A DNA stretch of 5,812 nt from an uncultured Lachnospiraceae bacterium (lineage in GTDB: Bacteria; Bacillota; Clostridia; Lachnospirales; Lachnospiraceae), in contig CAMJWQ010000229.1 of NCBI GenBank assembly GCA_946409475.1, positions 1-5,812 on the forward strand. Reading direction: 5' to 3'. This document shows positions 1 through 5,812 of this stretch, one piece after another (the stretch's first letter is position 1; every line of letters begins with the position of its first letter). The translations under genes were made by a program, and so were the position numbers. The notes beneath the pieces were generated by a model, which saw only the letters and a list, made by a program, of their open reading frames with translations, had not been told where the DNA came from and ran no database searches.

Positions 1-2373
1 AATAAAAAGGAACCGGAGCCGGAGATTACCCCTGCGGTTCAGAAAAACAGAGAAAAATTAGCCCGAAGGGGAATTCCCTATTACCGTTTTTATGAGGCGG
101 TTGACTTCGATGCCGGACTGGCACCTGAAAAGGCGGATATTCTGGAAGAATCTCTTCTGCAGATGGGGATACTGGATGCGTTGATCATGGATAAGGACTA
201 TAAAGAAACAGTATTGACCTTAGATCCCGGAAGCTGTGATAAATATATATTTACAGACGGGCAATATCAAAGCGGAAATCTGGTTGAGCTATTAGCGGTC
301 AGTGAAAATTTAAATGATCTCTTCGGAAACCAACAGGTACTTGCAGTGCTTGGCAGCATAGGCACAGGAGAAAATGGGGGTACCTATATCAGAGATGACG
401 GTACCTATGGAATGGGAGTAGTAAGCGGTACAATAACCGGAGAGTACAAAGCCAGATATATTGGGGTCCGGGCAAGAATCCGGTACCGGGAAGAGCAGAT
501 GGCCCTGCTGGAAGGACAGATTAAGGAGCAGAGCCAATGTCTGGAAGTGGTCAAAGATCAACTGGAAGAGATGAAAAGCAGAATCGGACGGTTGGAAGAA
601 GAGTATAAAAAAATGCCTCAGGGAGATGCACTTCATGAAAAAGCAAATCAAATAGAGGACAAGCGCCGGCAGCTGGAGAGCCAGACCGATAAGATCCATG
701 GCATGGAGATACAGCTTGCAGAGAAAACGGAGCAGATACGGATACTTTTGGAACAGGCAGGCGAGATTGCCGATAGTGTCTATCTGGAATGCCGTCTGGA
801 TAAGTTTACAAATGCACAGGAGGAAATGAAGGATTATTACAAAGAGGTATTACAGCTGAAAAGCACGCATGCTAAATATCTGCAGATTTCTGCCGCAAAA
901 AGGAATGCGCGGGAGCATATGGAGGAAGCGGATGCGGACATGGAACAGATACGCTATGAATTAGCTGCGGTCAGAAAACGTCTTCAGAGGGAGGAATTAG
1001 AGCGGATTTCTATTCAGGAGCAGCTCCAGCTGACCAATTATGAAGAAATCAAAGAAAGACTGGATGCCTGTATCAAGCGTCTGGCGCAGATTCCGGAAGA
1101 AATAGAAGAAAGCATCCGAAGGGCTGCAAACTGTGAGAATGAATGGAAGAAGAGCCGGGAGTTTCTGGAGCAGGCAGAGCCGGAGTTATTATTGATGACA
1201 AAGAAAACGGAGCTTTTGAAGGAGAATCTGAAAAAAGAGCTTTCCCTGGGTTATACGCAATATACCGGATTAAGCAACGGTGAAGAAGAAAACTGGGACT
1301 ATAAAATCGGACAGATGCAGACAGCATTGACGGCAGGCAGCCTGAAGGAAGAAAACAAAGATAGTCTGAGTGGAAAAATGAATCAGGTATTTTATGAAAA
1401 CAGAGGATATCTGCTGGATTTCAACCCCAATTTTCAGAATATTTTCGAAGAGGATTTTCAGGAGGAATTTCCGGACATCTATCCGAAGCGTCTGGAGATT
1501 ACCGCCAGATACAGGGGAGAAAACATTAAGCTTGGAAAGCTGATCGAATACCTTAAGGAAGAAATCGAAGAGATAAATAATCTGATAAAAAATGGTGATA
1601 AAGAGCTGTTTGAAGATATCCTGGCGAATATTATAGGAAGAAAGATCAGAAGTAAGATCAACGGAAGTATGGCCTGGGTGGATAACATGAATCGGTTGAT
1701 GGAATCCATGAATACCTCCAGCGGCTTAAAGCTGAGTCTTCGGTGGAGAAGTAAGACAGCGGAGCAGGAAGACCAGCTGGATACGAAGGAGCTGGTGGAA
1801 TTATTAAAGAGGGATGCACGTCTTATGAACGAATCGGAATTTGAAAAGCTGTCTGCTCATTTCAGATCCAAGGTGGCGGAAGCAAGAAGAAATACAAAAG
1901 AAAATACGCAGCCCGTTTCATTTTTTGCGATTATGCGGGATACTCTGGATTACCGTAAATGGTTCGAATTTCAATTATCTTACCAAAAGAGCGGGGAGTC
2001 CAAAAAGGAACTGACCAATAGTATTTTCGGAACCTTCAGCGGCGGTGAAAAGGCCATGTCCATGTACGTCCCGTTATTTTCCGCAGTGGTAGCGAAATAT
2101 CAGGGAGCAAGAGAGGATGCGCCCCGTATTGTTTCCCTGGATGAGGCCTTTGCCGGAGTTGACAACCGGAATATACGTGACATGTTTCGTCTCATGAGCG
2201 AATTCCAATTTAACTTTATTATCAATTCACAGGTATTGTGGGGAGATTGTGATACACTGGACGGACTGGCCATCCATCAGCTGCATCGTTTCAATAATCA
2301 AAAATTCGTTACGGTCATGAGCTTTGTATGGAACGGTACGGAAAGAAAAAGTGTTATGGAAATCAGAAATTAG
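1..2373 (+). CDS. jetC: Wadjet SMC-like ATPase JetC, TIGR02680 family (5' end outside window)
   Basis: The reading frame is open from base 1, so the ATG at 163 is internal; 790 residues are visible. Family members are, from memory, about 1,350 residues, so the N-terminal head with Walker A and the ascending coil are missing. Visible residues 1-155 look like the hinge-side globular region, including the stretch GIPYYRFYEAVDF and the run ESLLQMGILDALI. Residues about 160-420 are rich in Glu, Lys, Gln and Leu heptads and form a long coiled coil. Residues about 455-790 form the C-terminal ATPase head: signature TFSGGEKA (near base 2035), Walker B IVSLDEAFAGVD with D714 and E715 (bases 2140-2145), and the family-typical tail LHRFNNQKFVTVMSFVW. 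In Wadjet, JetC dimerises and, with the JetA kleisin and JetB, extrudes loops of cytosolic DNA using ATP. The gene ends 14 bases before jetD, which supports one operon. The family is secure; the hinge assignment is inference. Confidence 0.9.
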   Translation, partial: NKKEPEPEITPAVQKNREKLARRGIPYYRFYEAVDFDAGLAPEKADILEESLLQMGILDALIMDKDYKETVLTLDPGSCDKYIFTDGQYQSGNLVELLAVSENLNDLFGNQQVLAVLGSIGTGENGGTYIRDDGTYGMGVVSGTITGEYKARYIGVRARIRYREEQMALLEGQIKEQSQCLEVVKDQLEEMKSRIGRLEEEYKKMPQGDALHEKANQIEDKRRQLESQTDKIHGMEIQLAEKTEQIRILLEQAGEIADSVYLECRLDKFTNAQEEMKDYYKEVLQLKSTHAKYLQISAAKRNAREHMEEADADMEQIRYELAAVRKRLQREELERISIQEQLQLTNYEEIKERLDACIKRLAQIPEEIEESIRRAANCENEWKKSREFLEQAEPELLLMTKKTELLKENLKKELSLGYTQYTGLSNGEEENWDYKIGQMQTALTAGSLKEENKDSLSGKMNQVFYENRGYLLDFNPNFQNIFEEDFQEEFPDIYPKRLEITARYRGENIKLGKLIEYLKEEIEEINNLIKNGDKELFEDILANIIGRKIRSKINGSMAWVDNMNRLMESMNTSSGLKLSLRWRSKTAEQEDQLDTKELVELLKRDARLMNESEFEKLSAHFRSKVAEARRNTKENTQPVSFFAIMRDTLDYRKWFEFQLSYQKSGESKKELTNSIFGTFSGGEKAMSMYVPLFSAVVAKYQGAREDAPRIVSLDEAFAGVDNRNIRDMFRLMSEFQFNFIINSQVLWGDCDTLDGLAIHQLHRFNNQKFVTVMSFVWNGTERKSVMEIRN

Positions 2374-2377
2374 GGTG

Positions 2378-2382
2378 AAGGA
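2378..2382 (+). promoter_or_regulatory. Ribosome binding site of jetD
   Basis: AAGGA lies within the purine run GAAGGAAG, 5 bases before the ATG at 2388 and inside the 14-base gap after the jetC stop. It supports the chosen jetD start and co-translation from a shared message. Confidence 0.6.
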
Positions 2383-2387
2383 AGCAC

Positions 2388-3692
2388 ATGGAAAAAGATA
2401 CGATATTGGAGGAATGTTTAGATTATTTCACATCGACGCCTGTTCTGAAAAAGGTATTGAACCGTTGTTCTGAAAAATACAGGTCTTTTGGAAAGACTTA
2501 CGGAACAGTGGTTCTTCGTGGAATAAATGCAGATGAAATTGAGATTCTGGAGGGCTTTACAGGCAAAAACTATCATGGGAAAAAGAGTATTTCTTTCTCT
2601 GTAGCCGTTATACAGAAAGCGTTAGACGGAAGCCGGTTTGCAGGAATCAGATTGGAGCATTTACTGGCCTTATACCACAATGGAGACCTGAAAAGTAAAA
2701 AGCAGGAAGTACAGGATAATAAAATTATTACGGCGGGATTTTACGAACGGCTGGCCATGGCATTTGGAAATTCCAGGGCAGGAGAATGGCTTCGGCAGGT
2801 AATGGCGGAAGACACCGGTTTCTATAGAATGCTGCAAAAGAAATACAGGGATAAGGTTTTGAACAGCAAAGCGAAAAGAGGAGAAAAAGAAGATTTACTG
2901 TGGAAAGAAATGGAGATATGGATCACATCGCTGAATCATCTGCCGGCTTTTTATAATGGTTATGAGTATCTGCCGGCATTTTCGGCAGCTGTTTCCGGTG
3001 ACCCCCATTATTATGACGAGGGCAGGGAATATACCCTTCTATTCTATCATGCAATTAATGATATCCTGCATCTGGATAAGGAGGTATCCTCTGTTATGCC
3101 TGCAGAGGACAGGCATCAGCTTTTATTCATGGCAGGACTTATACGGGATGATATGTCAAATGATGCCATGGTATACGGAATTCGTGCATGGAGAGAGGCT
3201 GGGGAGCATTTGGGTATAGCGGGATTTTTCAGACAGAAGGAACCGCTTTCTATTACGTTATCGACCATTATCGGATTAAAATGTGCGTCATGCATGGATA
3301 ATCATATCTATGTTGTGGAAAACCCTGTTGTATTTGCCAAGATTATTGAATCTGAAAACAAAAGTGCGTTATGTGTCAATGGACAGCCGAATCTGGCTGT
3401 TTTGCTGTTACTGGATCTGCTCATACAGAATGGGGGAGTAATCTATTATAATGGAGATTTTGATCCGGAGGGGCTGTTGATTGCACAAAGATTGAAGAAT
3501 AGATACGGGGAGGCTTTTCGGTTCTGGCATTATGAAGATGAGGATTTCCGGAAAGCATTATCAGAAAATCCCGTATCGGAAAAACGATTAAGAATGCTGG
3601 CTGGATTATCGGCTCCGGAATTAATCCGGATAGCTGATAAAATCAAAATACATAAGAAGGCAGGATATCAGGAAAGAATATATTTTATGTAA
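2388..3692 (+). CDS. jetD: Wadjet Toprim nuclease subunit JetD, TIGR02679 family (DUF3323-DUF2399)
   Basis: A complete 434-residue protein. Residues 1 to about 190 match the DUF3323-like N-terminal part, with the segment LEGFTGKNYHGKKSISFSV near residues 55-73. The stretch at residues 195-212 (LPAFSAAVSGDPHYYDEG) carries the conserved GDPH typical of the family. The C-terminal Toprim fold (DUF2399) shows its metal-binding set: the acidic first motif VVENP with E311, then YYNGDFDPEG with D357 and D359 in the DxD position. All three acidic residues are present, so the protein should be catalytically competent. In characterised Wadjet systems JetD is a topoisomerase VI-like Toprim nuclease that cleaves small circular DNA after the JetABC motor has extruded it. 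The gene follows jetC by 14 bases, consistent with jetABCD order. The start is supported by AAGGA five bases upstream. The type II label comes from memory of the DUF2397/2398/TIGR02680/DUF2399 combination; the family itself is clear. Confidence 0.88.
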   Translation: MEKDTILEECLDYFTSTPVLKKVLNRCSEKYRSFGKTYGTVVLRGINADEIEILEGFTGKNYHGKKSISFSVAVIQKALDGSRFAGIRLEHLLALYHNGDLKSKKQEVQDNKIITAGFYERLAMAFGNSRAGEWLRQVMAEDTGFYRMLQKKYRDKVLNSKAKRGEKEDLLWKEMEIWITSLNHLPAFYNGYEYLPAFSAAVSGDPHYYDEGREYTLLFYHAINDILHLDKEVSSVMPAEDRHQLLFMAGLIRDDMSNDAMVYGIRAWREAGEHLGIAGFFRQKEPLSITLSTIIGLKCASCMDNHIYVVENPVVFAKIIESENKSALCVNGQPNLAVLLLLDLLIQNGGVIYYNGDFDPEGLLIAQRLKNRYGEAFRFWHYEDEDFRKALSENPVSEKRLRMLAGLSAPELIRIADKIKIHKKAGYQERIYFM

Positions 3693-3699
3693 ACAGGTT

Positions 3700-3733
3700 T
3701 TGATGGGTGACGAAAATTAAGAGCTCATATAAG
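3700..3733 (+). promoter_or_regulatory. Possible weak promoter before the response regulator
   Basis: The 62-base gap 3693-3754 holds a -10-like TATAAG at 3728-3733 (5 of 6 to consensus). The candidate -35 boxes fit poorly: TTGATG at 3700-3705 is 22 bases away, and GTGACG at 3707-3712 is 15 bases away. No inverted repeat like the one upstream of the ABC gene is present, so there is no visible sign of autoregulation. No terminator hairpin follows jetD in this gap. The two-component genes could therefore be read from here, from the Wadjet promoter, or both. The call is tentative. Confidence 0.3.
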
Positions 3734-3741
3734 CAGTGAAT

Positions 3742-3746
3742 GGGAG
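3742..3746 (+). promoter_or_regulatory. Ribosome binding site that decides the response regulator start
   Basis: GGGAG at 3742-3746 lies 8 bases before the ATG at 3755. It overlaps the alternative ATG at 3740, which has no comparable Shine-Dalgarno sequence upstream. This favours the start at 3755. Confidence 0.6.
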
Positions 3747-3754
3747 CGGTCAAT

Positions 3755-4435
3755 ATGAATAATGAGATAAATATTATGATAGTAGAGGATGATGATATCT
3801 TATCCGGAGAGCTAAAGGCTTTTCTGGAAAAGTGGGGATACATGGCAATAACGGTATCGGATTTTAGTGATATTGTATCAGATTTTTCAGAAGCTCATCC
3901 CCATTTGATTCTGATGGATATCAATCTGCCATACTTTGACGGATTTTACTGGTGCGGAAAGATACGTGAAATTTCCGAGGTGCCGATTATTTATATCAGC
4001 AGCCGCAGTGACGACCGTGACAAGATTATGGCAATTGCCCAGGGCGGCGATGATTATGTGGAAAAGCCATTTCATTTGGAGCTTTTAAAAGCAAAGATCG
4101 AGGCCATCTTAAGAAGAACATACCGCTACAAGGTAAGGGGCAGGGTATATCTGGATGAAAATTTATATTTTGAACACAATACGGCTTCTTTGGTATATAA
4201 GGATAAGGAACTGGAATTAACAAAATCGGAAAAGAGAATCCTATCCAGACTGATGGATTCAAAATCGGAGGTCGTTACCAGGGAGGAGCTGATGATGGAA
4301 CTGTGGAATACGGATGAATTTGTGTCGGACAGTACGCTGACCACAGTGATCTGCCGCCTGCGTAATAAGCTGAACGGTTCCTGCGGATATGAGATTATCA
4401 GAACCAGGAAAGGGCAGGGCTATTATATAGAATGA
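3755..4435 (+). CDS. OmpR-family response regulator of a Bce-type module (BceR-like)
   Basis: A 226-residue DNA-binding response regulator, the usual length for BceR-like proteins. The receiver domain (about 5-120) has the acidic cluster E11-D14 (VEDDD), phospho-acceptor D55 (LMDINLP), the switch serine S82 in IYISSRSD and the conserved K104-P105 (VEKPF). The C-terminal winged helix (about 130-226) shows LTKSEKRIL, the recognition region with STLTTVICRLRNKL, and the closing RTRKGQGYYI typical of the OmpR/PhoB class. The start at 3755 is preferred over the ATG at 3740 because GGGAG sits 8 bases before it and the extra residues (MGAVN) are not needed for the fold. The stop overlaps the kinase start by 4 bases (ATGA), implying translational coupling. 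By family knowledge, the phosphorylated regulator activates transcription of the adjacent ABC transporter genes. The paired repeats at 5419-5458 are its likely target, which is inference. Confidence 0.92.
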   Translation: MNNEINIMIVEDDDILSGELKAFLEKWGYMAITVSDFSDIVSDFSEAHPHLILMDINLPYFDGFYWCGKIREISEVPIIYISSRSDDRDKIMAIAQGGDDYVEKPFHLELLKAKIEAILRRTYRYKVRGRVYLDENLYFEHNTASLVYKDKELELTKSEKRILSRLMDSKSEVVTREELMMELWNTDEFVSDSTLTTVICRLRNKLNGSCGYEIIRTRKGQGYYIE

Positions 4436-5418
4436 GATACGTTAAGAAGAACAGAAAATATATGCTGGCAATCTGCCTGACAGCCGTTGCTTATAATCTT
4501 TATTTCATCTATCTGATACCGGAAGCCGGGGTAAGCTACCTTATCTATCTGGATCTGTTTCTGCTGATTGGAATACTTATTTTTACCGGTATTGATATCT
4601 GGCGGTATAGGGAGGAAGAAAGCAGGAAAAGGGAGCTTCTGAAGTTTGACAGTATGGTGAGCTCCGAGCTTGAAGAGTTTGAAAACAGTGATATCGCCAG
4701 GCATGACGTTGAAATTCTAGAGAGGCAGCTGCGTGAGCAGTTTGATTTTAACTGCGATCTGCAGGATTATATCACAAAATGGTGTCATGAGGTAAAAATT
4801 CCGCTGGCAGCCGGCCTGCTTATGGTGGAAAAAATAGAAGATACGGAGCTAAAGAAGTCCATGCAGGAGCAGCTGGAGAAAATGAATCAGCAGCTGAATG
4901 CCGCACTTTTAGGCTGTAAGGTACAGAGCAATCTTCTTGATATTAATATTCGGCCGGCAGAGCTTAAAGAGTGTGTCAAAACCTCCATCAGGAATAATCA
5001 GTTTTTCTTAATCCGGAAGCATTTTGAAGTGGATGTGGAAGTGGAAAATTTTACGGTATATACAGATAAGTCATGGCTGGTATATGTATTGGACCAGCTG
5101 TTAAATAATGCGGTGAAGTATGCGGGGGAAGAACCCGGAATAAAGATATGGAACGAACGGTCAAAGGAGGGCATCCGGTTATTTGTGGAAGATTACGGGG
5201 AAGGCATTCAGGACATGGATATCAGAAGAATTTTTGAGAAAGGCTTTACCGGCAGCAATCATCACAATGGGAAGTACAAATCCACAGGAATGGGGCTTTA
5301 TATGGTATCCGTGATATTGGAAAAGCTTGGACATGAAATTCGGGTGGAAAGTGAATACGGACGGTTTACCATATTCACCATAGAGTTTAAAGACAATAGG
5401 GAATTTTTCGACCGCTGA
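4432..5418 (+). CDS. Intramembrane-sensing histidine kinase (BceS-like)
   Basis: A 328-residue kinase with a very short sensor. It has two predicted membrane helices, at about residues 11-28 and 35-57, joined by a loop of only a few residues (around IPEAG). Basic residues at the N terminus (RYVKKNRK) anchor it. It has no extracellular sensor domain, the hallmark of BceS-type kinases that learn of the peptide through the ABC permease. The phospho-acceptor is H119 in WCHEVKIPLAA, the Bce-type variant of the H box. The ATP-binding domain follows: N box LLNNAVKYAG (N225, N226), G1 box EDYGEGI (D254), F-box region IRRIFEKGFTG, and G2 box STGMGLYMV (residues 284-292). All catalytic motifs are intact. 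The start shares ATGA with the regulator stop. No strong ribosome binding site is visible, so translation is probably coupled. The inducing peptide cannot be told from sequence. Confidence 0.92.
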   Translation: MRYVKKNRKYMLAICLTAVAYNLYFIYLIPEAGVSYLIYLDLFLLIGILIFTGIDIWRYREEESRKRELLKFDSMVSSELEEFENSDIARHDVEILERQLREQFDFNCDLQDYITKWCHEVKIPLAAGLLMVEKIEDTELKKSMQEQLEKMNQQLNAALLGCKVQSNLLDINIRPAELKECVKTSIRNNQFFLIRKHFEVDVEVENFTVYTDKSWLVYVLDQLLNNAVKYAGEEPGIKIWNERSKEGIRLFVEDYGEGIQDMDIRRIFEKGFTGSNHHNGKYKSTGMGLYMVSVILEKLGHEIRVESEYGRFTIFTIEFKDNREFFDR

Positions 5419-5437
5419 CATTACAAAAATTGTAATG
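5419..5437 (+). promoter_or_regulatory. Perfect inverted repeat, probable response regulator operator
   Basis: CATTACAA (5419-5426) and TTGTAATG (5430-5437) are exact reverse complements separated by AAA. The repeat begins at the first base after the kinase stop codon. It resembles the TTACA/TGTAA dyads I recall for BceR-like regulators, though here the gap between TTACA and TGTAA is 5 bases. It lacks a GC-rich stem and a trailing T run, so it is not a terminator. Binding by the regulator at 3755-4435 is inferred from position and symmetry. Confidence 0.65.
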
Positions 5438-5458
5438 TTGCTGTTGTATTGTAATGTT
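5429..5458 (+). repeat. 11-base direct repeat giving a third operator half-site
   Basis: ATTGTAATGTT occurs exactly at 5429-5439 and again at 5448-5458, offset by 19 bases, close to two helical turns. The first copy contains the right arm of the inverted repeat. The second copy has no matching left arm, so it stands as a lone half-site nearer the promoter. OmpR-class regulators commonly bind tandem direct half-sites, which fits this layout; the binding itself is inference. Confidence 0.6.
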
Positions 5459-5459
5459 A

Positions 5460-5476
5460 ATGAAAGGATTTTTCAT
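5460..5476. repeat. Short inverted repeat in the -35 region
   Basis: ATGAAA (5460-5465) and TTTCAT (5471-5476) are exact reverse complements with 5 bases between them. They lie where the -35 box of the ABC promoter should be. Six-base arms in AT-rich DNA can arise by chance, so a second regulator site is only a possibility. Confidence 0.25.
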
Positions 5477-5487
5477 ATTGTTTTTTC

Positions 5488-5493
5488 TATAAT
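5488..5493 (+). promoter_or_regulatory. -10 box of the ABC transporter promoter, activator-dependent type
   Basis: TATAAT at 5488-5493 matches the consensus exactly and follows a T-rich stretch. At the usual 17-base spacing the -35 position (5465-5470) reads AGGATT, which does not resemble TTGACA. A strong -10 with a missing -35 and upstream repeats suggests that transcription needs a bound activator. The start point would be near 5500, just before the ribosome binding site. Confidence 0.65.
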
Positions 5494-5503
5494 GAACAGT
5501 GAC

Positions 5504-5509
5504 AGGAGG
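5504..5509 (+). promoter_or_regulatory. Ribosome binding site of the ABC ATPase
   Basis: AGGAGG, a full-strength Shine-Dalgarno sequence, lies 8 bases before the ATG at 5518. It is the strongest in the window, so the transporter is set up for high translation once transcribed. Confidence 0.8.
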
Positions 5510-5517
5510 AATACAAT

Positions 5518-5812
5518 ATGAAGGAAAAGATAGTAGTAGAAATTAAAAATTTACTGAAAGATTATGGAACAAGAGGGTTCCGGACAAGAGTACTGAAAGG
5601 AATTGACCTGAAAATATATCAAAATGATTTTATTGCCATTATGGGACCAAGCGGCTCAGGAAAGACGACATTACTGAATATCCTTTCTTCCATTGATAAG
5701 CCGACACAAGGGGCTGTTATTTTGGATGGGAAGGATATTACCAAGGTATCCAATAAGGAATTATCCAAACTGCGGCGGGATAAAATAGGCTTTATTTTTC
5801 AGGATTATAATC
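5518..5812 (+). CDS. ABC transporter ATP-binding protein, BceA-like (3' end outside window)
   Basis: Only the first 98 residues are visible; the frame is open to the window edge and full-length relatives are about 250 residues. The A-loop aromatic is probably Y16 (KDYG). Walker A is complete at residues 43-51 (GPSGSGKTT, K49), followed by LLNILSSIDKPTQG and the Q-loop glutamine Q95 in IGFIFQDYN. This opening is typical of the MacB/BceA class of peptide-transport ATPases. The signature motif, Walker B and H-loop lie beyond the window. The neighbouring kinase has no sensor domain, so this ATPase with its permease (expected next downstream) should form the sensing and detoxification unit for cell-envelope-targeting peptides such as bacitracin or lantibiotics. 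The start is fixed by AGGAGG 8 bases upstream. It has its own promoter, separate from the two-component genes. Confidence 0.9.
   Translation, partial: MKEKIVVEIKNLLKDYGTRGFRTRVLKGIDLKIYQNDFIAIMGPSGSGKTTLLNILSSIDKPTQGAVILDGKDITKVSNKELSKLRRDKIGFIFQDYN

Noticed and set aside
310..699. Open frames on the minus strand, such as 310-699, 1073-1327 and 4423-4704
   Set aside because: They lie opposite strongly supported coding regions, have no recognisable motifs and follow from the codon pattern of the real genes.
163..2373. ATG at 163 as the true start of the SMC-like gene
   Set aside because: The same frame is open back to base 1 and encodes conserved-looking residues (GIPYYRFYEAVDF), and no ribosome binding site of note precedes 163.
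2938..2977. Ten-base repeat ATCTGCCGGC at 2938-2947 and 2968-2977 inside jetD
   Set aside because: It is in frame and encodes LPAF twice ten residues apart; a single short pair inside a coding region has no support as a functional repeat.
2956..3219. Second + strand open frame within jetD
   Set aside because: It is out of frame inside a region with clear JetD family conservation (GDPH motif) and has no ribosome binding site or recognisable domain.
3740..3754. ATG at 3740 as the start of the response regulator
   Set aside because: It lacks a good upstream Shine-Dalgarno sequence, overlaps the GGGAG that serves the ATG at 3755, and adds five residues not needed by the receiver fold.
5419..5437. 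Inverted repeat as a rho-independent terminator of the kinase gene
   Set aside because: The stem is AT-rich, the loop would be three bases, and no T run follows immediately; an operator fits better.

Overview
The window looks like chromosomal DNA from a low-to-moderate GC Gram-positive bacterium, most likely a member of Bacillota class Clostridia, perhaps Lachnospiraceae. This is inferred from the AG-rich ribosome binding sites, the codon use and the presence of a Bce-type intramembrane-sensing kinase module. Species cannot be named. All genes lie on the + strand and are tightly packed. No RNA gene, insertion sequence or CRISPR array is visible, and no stretch over 100 bases lacks a gene.

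Region 1 (1-3692) is the 3' half of a Wadjet anti-plasmid defence operon. The first gene is the C-terminal part of an SMC-like ATPase of the TIGR02680 family (JetC); its start and Walker A lie upstream of the window. It is followed 14 bases later by a complete TIGR02679/DUF3323-DUF2399 Toprim protein (JetD). This family pairing is the one I recall as Wadjet type II, in which JetA (DUF2397) and JetB (DUF2398) come first. Those two genes would lie left of the window. In Wadjet, JetABC forms a loop-extruding SMC motor and JetD is the nuclease that cuts small circular DNA.

Region 2 (3693-5812) is a Bce-type antimicrobial-peptide sensing and resistance module. It holds an OmpR-family response regulator and a 328-residue intramembrane-sensing histidine kinase that overlap by 4 bases. 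A 99-base regulatory gap follows, then the start of an ABC-transporter ATPase that is cut off by the window edge. The gap carries a perfect 8+8 inverted repeat, an 11-base direct repeat and a perfect TATAAT -10 box without a recognisable -35 box. This is the layout expected of an activator-dependent promoter driven by the response regulator next door. The permease partner should lie just right of the window.

Both systems belong to known families. The least described parts are the three-half-site operator and the 62-base, terminator-less junction between the defence operon and the sensing module.
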